54,315 nucleotides of DNA, taken from Sphaerimonospora mesophila NBRC 14179 = JCM 3151. GTDB taxonomy: Bacteria; Actinomycetota; Actinomycetes; Streptosporangiales; Streptosporangiaceae. Where the stretch lies: contig BCRI01000039.1 in NCBI GenBank assembly GCA_001552515.1, positions 1 to 54,315 on the forward strand, read 5' to 3'. Positions 32,665 to 42,211 of this stretch are shown one piece after another; within the stretch, counting starts at the first letter, position 1, and each line of letters starts with the position of its first letter. Position numbers and translations under genes: made by a program. The notes beneath the pieces are model-generated. The model worked only from the letters and a program-made list of their open reading frames with translations. It did not search any database and had not been told where the DNA came from.

Positions 32665-34398
32665 TCAGGGCAGGTTCTGCTCCACCCAGACGATCTTTCC
32701 GTACGGCATCGGCCGGGTGCCCCAGCGGTAGGCGAACCGCTTGATGAGCTGGAGGCCCCGGCCGGTGTCCTCGTCGGGCGCGGCCATACGCGGGGCAGGG
32801 GTCGTCTCCGAGCCATCGACGACCTCGCACACCAGCGTCCGGCCGCGCAGCAGCCGCAACTCGATCGGTGGCCAGCCGTGTTTGAGCGCGTTGGTGACCA
32901 GCTCGCTCACGATCAACTGAGTGCTGTCCACCATGCCGGCGAGCCCCCAGGCGGCCAGGGTGTCCCGGACGAAGCGGCGGGCGTGCGCCACGAACCTCGG
33001 GTCGGCCGGCAGCGGACACGAGGCGATCTCGTCGGGGTCGAGGTTCCGTACCCGGGCCACCAGCAGTGCGATGTCGTCACGTTCGTGACCGGGCCGCTGG
33101 CCGCTGATCGTCACGTCGCACATGTCCTCGAGGTCGTCGACGGGCCTGGCGAGCAGGCGGCGCAACGCCATGATCCCCGCGTCGAGGTCACGTTCGCGGC
33201 TCTCCACCAGGCCGTCGGTGTAGAGGGCCAGCACGCTGCCCGCCGGGAGCGTCAGCTCCCGCGTCTCCAGCGGGTCGGTGCCGATGCCGAGCGGCAGCCC
33301 CGGAGGCAGGTCGATGATCTCGGTGGAGCGGTCCGGGTGCAGCAGCACCGGAGGCACATGGCCCGCCCGCGACAGCGCACAACCGCGTGTCACCGGGTCG
33401 TAGACGGCGTAGATGCACGTGGCGATCTGCGTGGGATCGAGATCCTGGCTCATCAGGTTGAGCCGGAAGAGCACCTCGTCGGGCGGCAGGTCCAGGCTCG
33501 CCAGCGTGCGCGCCGCCGTACGGAGCTGTCCCATCGTGGCGGCGGCCCGGGTCCCGTGGCCCATGACGTCGCCCACCACCAGCGCGGACCGGCACCCCGG
33601 CAGGGGGATCACGTCGTACCAGTCGCCGCCGACGCCCATCAGGTCGCTGGCGGGCAGGTAGCGCGAGGCGATGTCCATGCCGAGCGGCTGCGGCAGCTCG
33701 GCGGGAAGCAGGCTGCTCTGCAGGGTCAGCGCGGTCCGGCGCTCCCGGTCGTAGAGCCGGGCGTTGTCGATGCACACGGCCGTACGCGCGGCGAGCTCCT
33801 CTGCCACCGCGACATCCGGCTCGTCGAACGGCCGGTTGTCCGGCCGCCTGCCGAAGACCGCGCAGCCGAGCACCCGCCCCCTCGCCCGCAGGGGCACGGT
33901 GAGGAAGGAGGAGTCGGTGAGGAGCTCCATCACCGCCTCCTCGCGGTCGATGCCGGCGCCGATGACCCGGGCGCTCTCCTTGTCGAGGACGGGGTACATC
34001 AGCGGCTTGCCGCTGGCCATGCTCTGCGAGTGCGGCAGGATCGCGGAGAGGACCGTCACCTCGCCGATTGGGAAGGCCCGGATCCAGGGTTGCGGGTTCT
34101 CGACCGCCATGGCCACCGCGACCCGGCGGACGAGCGTGGTGCCGTCGACGTGGCGGAAGGGAAGCTCCCCGTCGGTCAGCAGCCGGTCCTGGATCAGGAC
34201 GGCCGCCGTGTCGGCGAAGCGCGGGACCGCCACGTCGGCGAGTTCCCTGCTCGTCTCCGCCAGGTCCAGGCTGGTGCCGATCCGGCGGCTCGCTTCGTTG
34301 AGGAAGCCGAGCCGCTCGTTCGCGGAAGCGGCACCGCTACGGTGCCATTTCGCCTGATCCTTCGGGGCGGGTTCCTTGATGACGCAGTTCCGGTCCAA
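32665..34398 (-). CDS. GAF-SpoIIE phosphatase-HATPase regulatory protein
   Basis: Soluble multidomain regulator of 577 residues. TTG 34398 has GGAG eight bases upstream. A GAF-type sensor domain spans about 25-215 (FLNEASRRIGTSLDLAETSR near its start and RTAVCIDNARLYDRERR at its end). The PP2C/SpoIIE phosphatase spans about 225-430 (LMGVGGDWYDVIPLPG, VVGDVMGHGTRAAATM, ALYTDGLVESRERDLD, RDDIALLVARV). The C-terminal anti-sigma HATPase is SELVTNALKHGWPPIELRLL and RGLQLIKRFAYRWGT, with the Asn of the N-box. Such proteins combine phosphatase and kinase activities of a partner-switching sigma pathway. The inducing signal is unknown. Confidence 0.93.
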   Translation of the reverse strand: MDRNCVIKEPAPKDQAKWHRSGAASANERLGFLNEASRRIGTSLDLAETSRELADVAVPRFADTAAVLIQDRLLTDGELPFRHVDGTTLVRRVAVAMAVENPQPWIRAFPIGEVTVLSAILPHSQSMASGKPLMYPVLDKESARVIGAGIDREEAVMELLTDSSFLTVPLRARGRVLGCAVFGRRPDNRPFDEPDVAVAEELAARTAVCIDNARLYDRERRTALTLQSSLLPAELPQPLGMDIASRYLPASDLMGVGGDWYDVIPLPGCRSALVVGDVMGHGTRAAATMGQLRTAARTLASLDLPPDEVLFRLNLMSQDLDPTQIATCIYAVYDPVTRGCALSRAGHVPPVLLHPDRSTEIIDLPPGLPLGIGTDPLETRELTLPAGSVLALYTDGLVESRERDLDAGIMALRRLLARPVDDLEDMCDVTISGQRPGHERDDIALLVARVRNLDPDEIASCPLPADPRFVAHARRFVRDTLAAWGLAGMVDSTQLIVSELVTNALKHGWPPIELRLLRGRTLVCEVVDGSETTPAPRMAAPDEDTGRGLQLIKRFAYRWGTRPMPYGKIVWVEQNLP

Positions 34399-34493
34399 AT
34401 CGGCTACTCCGGAGAGGGACGGTGGGACGACTGAGAATCGTATGGACTGCCACCGCGCATTTCAGCTGTTTGCGGGGAATGATCCAATCGGGT

Positions 34494-35864
34494 TCAGCTC
34501 GGTATGGGGCCAGGCAGCTGTGCGAGCGCCAGGTCGATCCGTTCCTGGGGGAGCGGCACGTCCTCCAGGCGACCGGCCAGGTGGCTCTCGTAGGCGGGCA
34601 GGTCGAAGTGACCGTGTCCGCACACGGCCGTCAAGATCACCTTGGACTCGCCCGTCTCGGCGCAGCGAAGGGCCTGCGCGATCGTCTCGGCGAGGGCGTG
34701 TGTGGGCTCGGGAGCCGGCACGATCCCCTCGGTCCTGGCGAAACGCAGACCGGCCTTGAAGCACTCGGTCTGGTTCTTGGCCACCGCCTCCATGAGGCCG
34801 AGCTCGTAGATGTGCGACAGCAGCGGGGCCATGCCGTGATAACGCAGGCCGCCCGCGTGGATCGGATCAGGCACGAACGTGTGGCCGAGCGTGTGCATCT
34901 TCAGCAGCGGTGTGAACCCCGCGCTGTCCCCGTAGTCGTACGCGTAGACGCCCCTGGTGAGCGAGGGGCAGGCGGCCGGCTCGACGGCGCGCAGTATCGG
35001 ATCCATCCGCCCGGCCAGCTTCTCCCGCAGGAACGGGAAGGCCAGGCCGGCGAAGTTGGAGCCGCCACCGGCGCATCCGATGATCAGATCGGGTGTCTCG
35101 CCCAGCAGGGCGAGCTGCTCCAGCGCCTCCTCGCCGATGACGGTCTGGTGCATCAGCACATGGTTGAGCACCGAACCGAGGGCGTAACGGGTGTCGTCGT
35201 GGCCGCCGGCGACCTCCACGGCCTCGCTGATCGCGATGCCGAGAGAGCCGGGGCAGTCGGGATCGTCGGCGAGGATCCTGCTGCCGGCGGTCGTCACGGC
35301 GGAGGGGCTCGGATGGACGGTGCCGCCGTACGCCCGCATCAGCGACCTGCGGTAGGGCTTCTGGTCATAGGAGGCACGGACCATCCAGATCTCGCAGGCC
35401 AGGCCGTACTGCGCGCAGGCGAACGCGAGCGCGGAGCCCCACTGTCCGGCGCCGGTCTCCGTGGTCAGCCTGCGCACGCCCTGCCGTGCGTTGTAGTACG
35501 CCTGCGGGACCGCGGTGTTGGGCTTGTGGGATCCGGAGGGGCTGCCGCCCTCGTACTTGTAGTAGATCCTGGCCGGGGTGCTCAGGCTCTTCTCGAGGCG
35601 ATGGGCGCGGATCAGCGGGGTGGGGCGCCAGAGGCGGTAGACGTCGAGGACGTCCTCGGGAACGGGGACGCGACGGTCCAGGGTCACCTCCTGCGCGATC
35701 AGCTCCTCGGGGAACAGCGGCAGAAGGTCGTCGGGGCCGAGGGGCCGCAACGTCGCCGGATGGAGCGGCGGAGGGGGAGGTTCGGGGAGATCGGGGAGGA
35801 TGTTGTACCAGCTTCGCGGGATCTGTGACTCGTCGAGCGTGATCCTCGTCGGCTCGTTCACCAT
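34494..35864 (-). CDS. TrpB2-type tryptophan synthase beta subunit
   Basis: PLP enzyme that makes tryptophan from indole and serine, or works on a related substrate. The product is 456 residues, starting at ATG 35864 behind GGAGAGGAG. The long N-terminal arm ([20 protein letters not shown]) and [20 protein letters not shown] (Schiff-base Lys in SHKPN) are TrpB2 features. So are [20 protein letters not shown] and the phosphate loop [18 protein letters not shown]. TrpB2 proteins lack the TrpA-interacting features of TrpB1, and no trpA or other trp gene is adjacent. It may be a salvage enzyme for indole. Confidence 0.93.
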   Translation of the reverse strand: MVNEPTRITLDESQIPRSWYNILPDLPEPPPPPLHPATLRPLGPDDLLPLFPEELIAQEVTLDRRVPVPEDVLDVYRLWRPTPLIRAHRLEKSLSTPARIYYKYEGGSPSGSHKPNTAVPQAYYNARQGVRRLTTETGAGQWGSALAFACAQYGLACEIWMVRASYDQKPYRRSLMRAYGGTVHPSPSAVTTAGSRILADDPDCPGSLGIAISEAVEVAGGHDDTRYALGSVLNHVLMHQTVIGEEALEQLALLGETPDLIIGCAGGGSNFAGLAFPFLREKLAGRMDPILRAVEPAACPSLTRGVYAYDYGDSAGFTPLLKMHTLGHTFVPDPIHAGGLRYHGMAPLLSHIYELGLMEAVAKNQTECFKAGLRFARTEGIVPAPEPTHALAETIAQALRCAETGESKVILTAVCGHGHFDLPAYESHLAGRLEDVPLPQERIDLALAQLPGPIPS

Positions 35865-36144
35865 CCGCTCCTCTCCGCGCGGCTGCCGGCCTGTGCGGGT
35901 CGCCGCGGTCGTTCCGGGCACCAGTCTGAGCGGTCGCGCGATGTCAGGGAAGGGCGCCGGCCGCATCGGTTCGCACAGGCGGCCGCACGATTCCTCCCGA
36001 TCGCCAGTAAACATCGTCCCCGCGGCTGAGAAAGCCCTCCTGGAGAACGTCCTGTCAGGAGGCCGCGGGTGGCCGGGGCGGAGCGGCGGTTTGTAGCCTC
36101 GGAAGGGAGAAGGGCCACGCCGGATCCGACCACCTGGAGGTCCC

Positions 36145-36537
36145 GTGTCCGCACGACTCGACCATACGATCATGCACAGCACCGACCGGTTCGCCTCGGC
36201 CCGCTTCCTCACCTCCCTGCTGGGAGCGCCAGAGCCCAGGGAATTCGGACCGTTCGCCACCGTCCCGCTCGCGAACGGCGTGACCGTCGACTACGCGGAC
36301 TCCATCGTCGATCCCGACCACATCGTCATGCAGCATCTGGCGTTCCTGGTCTCGGAGGAGGAGTTCGACCAGATCCACGGCCGGATCGTCGAGCGCGGCC
36401 TGCCGTACTGGGGCGGCCCGCACCACCAGGAGCCGCAGGAGATCAACCACCGGCATCGTGGACGCGGCGTCTATGTGGACGACCCCGACGGTCACGCCCT
36501 GGAGTTCCTCACCCACCCCTACGTCATGGACGAGTGA
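36145..36537 (+). CDS. VOC-family (glyoxalase/dioxygenase fold) protein
   Basis: Product of 130 residues in the vicinal-oxygen-chelate fold; GTG 36145 has GGAGG four bases upstream. Metal-ligand-type residues are seen in [40 protein letters not shown] and [20 protein letters not shown] (terminal Glu/His). The family spans glyoxalase I, fosfomycin resistance and ring-cleaving dioxygenases; the substrate cannot be told. It is convergent with a TetR gene, with a short tandem repeat between them. Confidence 0.88.
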   Translation: MSARLDHTIMHSTDRFASARFLTSLLGAPEPREFGPFATVPLANGVTVDYADSIVDPDHIVMQHLAFLVSEEEFDQIHGRIVERGLPYWGGPHHQEPQEINHRHRGRGVYVDDPDGHALEFLTHPYVMDE

Positions 36538-36559
36538 CCGGCCCCCGCACAGGCCGGCA

Positions 36560-36624
36560 GGGCACAGTCAACGGGGGCACAGGTCAACGGGGCCCAGGTC
36601 AACCGGGGGGCACAGGTCAGCCGG
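36560..36624. repeat. Four imperfect ~16-bp tandem repeats
   Basis: GGGCACAGTCAACGG, GGGCACAGGTCAACGG, GGCCCAGGTCAACCGG and GGGGCACAGGTCAGCCGG follow one another between the VOC gene and the end of the tetR-type gene; the last unit covers its stop codon. Confidence 0.85.
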
Positions 36625-37351
36625 CCGCGTCGGTGCGACGGTCCTGCGGCGTTCCCTCGCGGACCGCGCGCGCTTCGATCGCGTCCAGGAGGAGGTCGAC
36701 GCTGAACAGGTACGCCTCCTCGGTCTCGGGATAGAGGGATTTCGCCGCGAGAGCGGCGCTGGGGAACTGACCGGGATCGAGGGCGGCGTAAATCCGCTTC
36801 TGCTCGTCCCGGATCTCGGGAGTGGTCAGCCACGGGGAGAACGCGGCCACGAGACCGCTGCCCACCGTGTGGTTGTAGATCGCCTGGTGGAAGTGGCCGA
36901 TCTCGTTCGCCGGCACGCCGGCGCGCAGTAGCTCGCGGACGGTCCACTCGGTCAGGTGGAACAGCCGGGGCTCGTCGTCCGGCTGACGTGCCATGACTTC
37001 GGAGAGCCCTTCGTGATCGCGGTAGATCCGCCACCAGGAGATCATGAGATTGCGTAGGTTCTCCCGCCAGGTGCCGTTCGGGTCGGGCTGGGGAACGGCC
37101 ACGAAGAGCTCGTCGACGAGGGCGGAGAACAGTTCCGCCTTGTCACGAAAATGCCGGTACATCGCGGTGCTGTCCACACCGAGTTCGCGGCCCAGCCGGC
37201 GGAGGGTCAAGGCACGCAAGCCGTCGGTGTCGGCTATCTCGCGGGCGGTGTCGAGGATCGTCTGCCTGTCCAACCGCCCGGTTCGACGCTGTTCCGCCTC
37301 GTTGTGCGAGGGGGGCGAGGGCCTTGTCCGGGGATTCATGTGCTCAAGCAT
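36617..37351 (-). CDS. TetR-family transcriptional regulator
   Basis: Ligand-responsive repressor of 244 residues. The N-terminal HTH is TILDTAREIADTDGLRALTL and LRRLGRELGVDSTAMYRHFR. The C-terminal domain is helical (WRIYRDHEGLSEVM, HFHQAIYNHTVGSGLVAAF). The start may be ATG 37351 or ATG 37339 (MNPRTRP); neither has a strong ribosome site. It is divergent from the amide-transport operon at 37498, and a 7-7-7 palindrome in between overlaps the operon's -35, which strongly suggests it represses that operon. Confidence 0.9.
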   Translation of the reverse strand: MLEHMNPRTRPSPPSHNEAEQRRTGRLDRQTILDTAREIADTDGLRALTLRRLGRELGVDSTAMYRHFRDKAELFSALVDELFVAVPQPDPNGTWRENLRNLMISWWRIYRDHEGLSEVMARQPDDEPRLFHLTEWTVRELLRAGVPANEIGHFHQAIYNHTVGSGLVAAFSPWLTTPEIRDEQKRIYAALDPGQFPSAALAAKSLYPETEEAYLFSVDLLLDAIEARAVREGTPQDRRTDAAG

Positions 37352-37390
37352 GTCACATCAGACGCATCTGGACCGCAAGTCAGCAACGAT

Positions 37391-37433
37391 GATGTCAGCA
37401 CCGTTGACATCGGCGATGATCCGATGCCAGTCT
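37391..37433 (+). promoter_or_regulatory. Operator and promoter of the amide-transport operon
   Basis: GATGTCA (37391-37397) and TGACATC (37405-37411) form a perfect palindrome with a 7-base spacer, typical of TetR operators. The right half overlaps a -35 hexamer TTGACA (37404-37409), which is followed by an 18-base spacer and CAGTCT (37428-37433) as -10. Repressor binding would block RNA polymerase. Confidence 0.65.
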
Positions 37434-37497
37434 TCCCGGAATCCCATTTCGGACCAGCACGTCCAGGGTTTTCGGACGGCTGTCTTGGAGGAAGCCC

Positions 37498-38721
37498 ATG
37501 CGTACGGGACTCAGAACTGTCGGCGTAATCGCCATGGTGCTGCTTGCTGCGGCCTGCGGCGCCGACCCGAATGCCGGCACCGCCGGTGCCACCGGCGGCA
37601 CCCAGGGCGACGCAGGATCATCAGATGTGATCACGATCGGCGCCGCGCTGAGCCTTACGGGGATTCAGGCCCCGCTGGACGAGCCCGGACTGCGCGGCGC
37701 GCAGCTCGCGGTGAAGCATCTGAACGAGCAGGGCGGCGTCCTGGGCAAGGAAATCAAACTCGTCAACCTCGACGGCAAGAGCGACCCCGTCACCGTGGGC
37801 AACAACGCCGTTCAACTGATCTCCGAAGGAGCCAAGGCGATCATCGCGCCCTGCGACTTCGACTTCGGCAGCCCCGCCAGCCGCGAGGCTCAGTCGGCCG
37901 GCCTGGTCGGGATCTCGACATGCGCGTCGTCGCCCCTCTACAACTCCGACAACCTGGGCGACAAGCAGTTCACGCTCTCGATGTGGAACACCACGATGGG
38001 AGCGGCCGGTGCGGAGTGGGCGTATACGAAGCAGGGCTGGAAGACGGCCTACGTGGTCACCGACACGTTCATCGACTACACGAAGTCCCTCAGCAAGTAC
38101 TTCATCGAGACCTACAAGCATCTCGGCGGCCAGGTCCTCGGAGAGGACACCTATACCCAGGGCGACCAGAACTTCTCGGCCCAGTTGCAGCGTCTCAAGA
38201 CCCTCCCGCAGCAGCCCGAGGTCATCTTCGTCTCCTCGTACATGCCGGATCTGGCGCTGATCGTCCGTGAGATCAGGTCCGCCGGGATCACCGCGCCGAT
38301 CATGGGCGGCGACTCCTACGACGACCCCGAGCTCCCCAAGGCACTCGGCGACCGGTTCGGCGACGACATCTACTACGCCACCCACAGCTACCTGAGCGAC
38401 CAGGCGGGCAGCCAGGTCGCGGAGTTCCTCGGTGCGTACCAGAAGGAGCACGGCAAGGAGCCGGACACCGCGATGGTCACCACCGGGTACGACGTCGTGA
38501 TGGTGCTGGCCGATGCCATGAAGCGCGCCGGCTCCACCGACGGTGCGGCCGTTGCCAAGGCCATGGAGAACAACGAGTTCTCGCTGCTGACCGGAAAGCT
38601 GACCTGGAGCGAAGCGGCCAAGGGCCACGAGCCCGACAAGGAAGCCGCGATGGTGAGCGTCAAGGACGGAAAGACCGCCTTCGAGGGGTGGTTCCGACCG
38701 GGTTGGGCTCCGCAGCCGTGA
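37498..38721 (+). CDS. ABC transporter substrate-binding lipoprotein (Liv/urea/amide type)
   Basis: Solute-binding protein of 407 residues from ATG 37498. It has a signal peptide with lipobox (GVIAMVLLAAACGADPN, Cys at about 19), so it is anchored outside the membrane. The mature part is a periplasmic-binding-protein type I fold (VITIGAALSLTGIQAPLDEP, LRGAQLAVKHLNEQGGVLGK, AIIAPCDFDFGSPASREAQS) as in LivJ, UrtA and AmiC. It is the first gene of an operon ending in a formamidase, so short amides or urea-like compounds are the expected ligands. GGAGG upstream is the ribosome site. Confidence 0.92.
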   Translation: MRTGLRTVGVIAMVLLAAACGADPNAGTAGATGGTQGDAGSSDVITIGAALSLTGIQAPLDEPGLRGAQLAVKHLNEQGGVLGKEIKLVNLDGKSDPVTVGNNAVQLISEGAKAIIAPCDFDFGSPASREAQSAGLVGISTCASSPLYNSDNLGDKQFTLSMWNTTMGAAGAEWAYTKQGWKTAYVVTDTFIDYTKSLSKYFIETYKHLGGQVLGEDTYTQGDQNFSAQLQRLKTLPQQPEVIFVSSYMPDLALIVREIRSAGITAPIMGGDSYDDPELPKALGDRFGDDIYYATHSYLSDQAGSQVAEFLGAYQKEHGKEPDTAMVTTGYDVVMVLADAMKRAGSTDGAAVAKAMENNEFSLLTGKLTWSEAAKGHEPDKEAAMVSVKDGKTAFEGWFRPGWAPQP

Positions 38722-39497
38722 CCGGTGGTGAGCGGAGGAGCACTCTGGCCGTCGAGTCGGTGACCATGCGATTCGGCGGCCTGCGTGCCCTGCACGAGGT
38801 CGACCTTCAGCTGCACGCCGGGGAGATCCTCGGCCTGATCGGGCCGAACGGCTCCGGGAAGACGACGCTCGTGAACGTGATCACGGGCATCCTCGCCCCC
38901 ACGGAAGGCCGTGTGATCGTCAACGGCACCGTGATCAGCGGCAGGCCGCCGCACAGAGTCGCCCGGGCGGGGGTGGCCCGCACCTTCCAGTCCGTACGGT
39001 TGTTCACCACGCTGTCGGTCCGGGAGAACATCGAACTCGCCGCCGTCAGCGCCGGCCTGGGGCGCAGGGCGGCCCGGAGTTCGGCCGACGACCTCATGGA
39101 GCGTTTCGGGATACGTCACCTCGCCGAAGCCGCCTCCGGATCACTCGCGTACGGCCAGGAGCGCATCGTGGAGATCGCTCGTGCCCTGGCCACCGGCTGC
39201 TCGTTCCTCCTCCTCGACGAACCGGCCGCCGGGCTCAACGACCAGGAGAGCGAGGCTCTTCTGGAGCGGCTGAAGGGCATCCCGGACGAGTTCGACTGCG
39301 GAATGTTGATCATCGACCACGACATGGACCTGATCATGAGGCTGTGCCATCGGCTGCACGTCCTGAACCAGGGGCAGACGATCGCCTCGGGGACGGCCGA
39401 CCAGATCCGGCGAAACCCCGTCGTCATCGAGGCATATCTCGGCAGCCAGGGGGCGGCCGAGGCCGCGGCGGCTCCGACGACCGATGAGGAGGTCTGA
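38718..39497 (+). CDS. ABC transporter ATPase, LivG type
   Basis: Cytosolic ATPase of 259 residues. GTG 38718 overlaps the preceding TGA (GTGA). Walker A is GPNGSGKTTL, the signature is degenerate as LAYGQERIVEIARAL (LSxGQ pattern), and Walker B is FLLLDEPAAGL with Glu. ARTFQSVRLFTTLSVRENI and DHDMDLIMRLCHRL are typical LivG segments. It pairs with the LivF-type ATPase next to it. Confidence 0.94.
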   Translation: MTGGERRSTLAVESVTMRFGGLRALHEVDLQLHAGEILGLIGPNGSGKTTLVNVITGILAPTEGRVIVNGTVISGRPPHRVARAGVARTFQSVRLFTTLSVRENIELAAVSAGLGRRAARSSADDLMERFGIRHLAEAASGSLAYGQERIVEIARALATGCSFLLLDEPAAGLNDQESEALLERLKGIPDEFDCGMLIIDHDMDLIMRLCHRLHVLNQGQTIASGTADQIRRNPVVIEAYLGSQGAAEAAAAPTTDEEV

Positions 39498-39501
39498 GCC
39501 G

Positions 39502-40248
39502 ATGCTGGCCATCAACGGACTACAGGTGCGGTACGGGGCGATCGTCGCCGTACGGGACCTGTCCCTGAGCGTGGCGGAGGGAGAGCTCGTCGCCCTGGTC
39601 GGCGCCAACGGTGCGGGCAAGTCCACCACCATGGCCGCGATCGCCGGGGTGGTGAAGCCCTCGACCGGCACCATCACATTTCTCGGGCAGTCGCTGCGGG
39701 GCAGGAGCAGCGAGGCCATCGCCGGGCTCGGGGTCGCCCTGATTCCCGAAGACCGCGGGATCTTCCCGAGTCTGACCGTCGAACAGAACCTCCGGCTCGG
39801 GGCCTACCTGCGACGTGGGCAGAAGGACCTCGGCAAGGACTTCGCGAGTGTGTACCGGCGATTCCCCATCCTTGCCGAACGGGCCAAACAAGGGGCCGGG
39901 ACGCTCTCCGGCGGTGAGCAGCAGCAACTGGCCATCGGCCGCGCCCTCCTGTCGCGGCCGAAGCTGCTCATGCTGGACGAACCGTCGCTGGGCCTGTCTC
40001 CGACCATGGTCGACCGCATGTTCGAGCTCATCGACGAGCTTCACCGTGACGGGACCACGATCCTGCTGGTCGAGCAGAACGTCCGCCGCACCCTCGAGAT
40101 CGTCGATCGTGCCTACCTCCTGACCAACGGCAGGCTCACCGCCAGCGGCACCCCCGAGCAACTCCGCCGAGAGGTGGACATCGCCGGCGCCTACATGGGG
40201 GGCCGGGCGGCAGCGGCGGGAGACATCTCGGAAGGGAGGACGGGCTGA
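39502..40248 (+). CDS. ABC transporter ATPase, LivF type
   Basis: Second ATPase, 248 residues from ATG 39502 (GAGGAGG about ten bases upstream; in-frame ATG 39484 is an alternative). Walker A is GANGAGKSTTM, the signature is LSGGEQQQLAIGRAL, Walker B is LLMLDEPSLGLSP, and the LivF-type stretch is IPEDRGIFPSLTVEQNLRLG. It overlaps the following permease start by TGATG. Confidence 0.94.
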   Translation: MLAINGLQVRYGAIVAVRDLSLSVAEGELVALVGANGAGKSTTMAAIAGVVKPSTGTITFLGQSLRGRSSEAIAGLGVALIPEDRGIFPSLTVEQNLRLGAYLRRGQKDLGKDFASVYRRFPILAERAKQGAGTLSGGEQQQLAIGRALLSRPKLLMLDEPSLGLSPTMVDRMFELIDELHRDGTTILLVEQNVRRTLEIVDRAYLLTNGRLTASGTPEQLRREVDIAGAYMGGRAAAAGDISEGRTG

Positions 40249-41141
40249 TGCAGACGTTTCTGCAGTTCATCCTCAACGCTCTCAGCCTCGGCAGCATCTA
40301 TGCCCTGATGGCGCTCGGCCTTGTGATCGTCTTCGGCATCCTCCGGCTGGTGAACTTCGCATATGGCGAATTGATCATGGTCGCCGGTTATGCCTGGTTC
40401 GCGCTGCAGGGCCCGGGGTGGCCGTGGGTGCTGCTGGCCGTCGGTGCGGTCATCGCCGCGGGCGTCGTCAGCGTGCTGACGGAACGCGTCGCCTTCCGGC
40501 CGGTGCGCTCCGATTCCTTGAACGCCATGCTGGTGACCTCGTTCGCAGTGAGCACACTGCTCCAGAACTCGGCACTTCTGCTGGTGTCGCCGCGTGCCAG
40601 GGCCGTGGAGGTGCCCTCGGTGCTGAACAACAGCATCGAGTTCGGCGGTCTGCGTCTGGGCGTCAACGACCTCGTCACCATCGTCGTCTGCGGCGCCGTG
40701 CTGCTGGCGCTGGGCGCCTTGCTTCGCCGTACCACCCTGGGAATCGCGTTGCGCGCGGCGGCCGACGACTTCCGGATGCTGCGCCTGCTCGGCGTACGCG
40801 CCGACAAGGTCATCGCCACCGCGTTCGCGATCAGTGGCGTACTCGCGGGTGTGGTCGGCGTGCTGTGGATCACCCGGATCGGCGCCGTGACCCCGACCGT
40901 GGGCGCGGCGCCTCTGCTGATCGCTCTGATCGCCGTCGTCGTCGGCGGCATGAACGGCCTGGCAGGGTCGATCGTCGGCGGCTATCTGCTGGGGACCCTG
41001 ACCGTCGGGCTCCAGTTGTTCCTCCCGCAGGAGGTGCTCGCGTTCCGGGACGCATTCATCTTCGCGGTTGTCATCATCGTCCTGGTGCTCCGCCCCCAGG
41101 GCCTCGTCAAAGGCCGCTATTCGGCGGAGAGGGTGGCCTGA
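40248..41141 (+). CDS. ABC transporter permease, LivH type
   Basis: Inner-membrane permease of 297 residues. The N-terminus LQFILNALSLGSIYALMALG and GLVIVFGILRLVNFAYGELI is the LivH signature. The interaction loop is RAAADDFRMLRLLGVRADKV, followed by several membrane segments to FIFAVVIIVLVLRPQGLVKG. It starts at the overlapping TGATG, so it is coupled to the LivF-type gene. Confidence 0.94.
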   Translation: MQTFLQFILNALSLGSIYALMALGLVIVFGILRLVNFAYGELIMVAGYAWFALQGPGWPWVLLAVGAVIAAGVVSVLTERVAFRPVRSDSLNAMLVTSFAVSTLLQNSALLLVSPRARAVEVPSVLNNSIEFGGLRLGVNDLVTIVVCGAVLLALGALLRRTTLGIALRAAADDFRMLRLLGVRADKVIATAFAISGVLAGVVGVLWITRIGAVTPTVGAAPLLIALIAVVVGGMNGLAGSIVGGYLLGTLTVGLQLFLPQEVLAFRDAFIFAVVIIVLVLRPQGLVKGRYSAERVA

Positions 41142-41143
41142 AC

Positions 41144-42211
41144 ATGAACCACCTCCACGGCATCGTGCGCAGCAACCGGTCGATGCTGCTGTTCCTCGGG
41201 CTCTTCGCTCTGATCGCCGTGGCGACGCAGCTGTCGGGCGTTCCGCTCATGCAGCGCATCGTCACGGTCATGATGATCAACCTGATCCTGGTGTTGGGGC
41301 TTCAGGTCTTCATGGGCAACTCCGGGTTCCTGTCGTTCGTGCACATCGGGTTCATGGGGATCGGCGCCTACACGTCGGCGCTCCTCGCCATGCCCGTGCG
41401 GGCCAAGTCGGCGGCGCTGCCCACGCTGTATCCGTTCCTGGCCGACATCCAGTTGCCGTTCCTCCCGGCGGTCCTGCTCGCCGCCCTGGTCGCGGCGCTG
41501 GTGGCGGCGATCTTCGGGTATCCCCTGATGCGTCTGTCGGAGTCGGCCGCCGCGATCGCATCGTTCGCGATGCTGGTGATCATCCATGTCGTCCTGTCCC
41601 AGTGGAGCGCCGTCACCAACGGTCCCCGCACCTTGTTCGGGGTGCTGCGCTACACCGATCTGATGACCGCCGCCATGTGGGCGCTCGTGATCATCGCGGT
41701 CGCCTACCTCTTCAAGCGGTCGACGCTCGGACTCAAACTGCGGGCGTCCCGCGACAATATCCACGCGGCCTACAGCCTGGGCATCAACGTCGTCGTGGTG
41801 CGCTGGATCGCCTTTGTGATCAGCGCGGCGATCTGCGGACTCGCGGGCGCGCTGTGGGCCCACTTCATCACGTCGTTCGCGCCCGGAGCCTTCTATCTGG
41901 CCCAGACCTTCGTGGTGTTGACGATGCTCATCGTCGGCGGGCCCCGCACCGTCTCCGGCGCGGTCGTGGGCGTGCTCGCGGTGACCGCCGTGCACGAGGG
42001 GCTCCGGCACGTGGAGAACACTCTCAACACCAGCGGGAGCCTCCCGTTCCAGGTCGTGGGCCTGACGGAAGTGCTGCTCGCCGCGGCGCTCATCGTGATG
42101 CTCGCAGTCAGGCCCGGAGGTCTGATCCAGTCGGGCGAGGCCGGCTCGCCCAAGGCCCGAACCGTACCCCCGCAACAGTCCGCCCACGTCGCCGCTGAGG
42201 AGGCATCGTGA
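41144..42211 (+). CDS. ABC transporter permease, LivM type
   Basis: Second permease, 355 residues from ATG 41144, two bases after the LivH-type stop. The LivM signature is NLILVLGLQVFMGNSGFLSF and VHIGFMGIGAYTSALLAMP. About ten membrane segments are present, with the cytosolic loop LRASRDNIHAAYSLGINVVV. The C-terminus is a short polar tail. GTGA overlap with the amidase gene couples transport to hydrolysis. Confidence 0.93.
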   Translation: MNHLHGIVRSNRSMLLFLGLFALIAVATQLSGVPLMQRIVTVMMINLILVLGLQVFMGNSGFLSFVHIGFMGIGAYTSALLAMPVRAKSAALPTLYPFLADIQLPFLPAVLLAALVAALVAAIFGYPLMRLSESAAAIASFAMLVIIHVVLSQWSAVTNGPRTLFGVLRYTDLMTAAMWALVIIAVAYLFKRSTLGLKLRASRDNIHAAYSLGINVVVVRWIAFVISAAICGLAGALWAHFITSFAPGAFYLAQTFVVLTMLIVGGPRTVSGAVVGVLAVTAVHEGLRHVENTLNTSGSLPFQVVGLTEVLLAAALIVMLAVRPGGLIQSGEAGSPKARTVPPQQSAHVAAEEAS

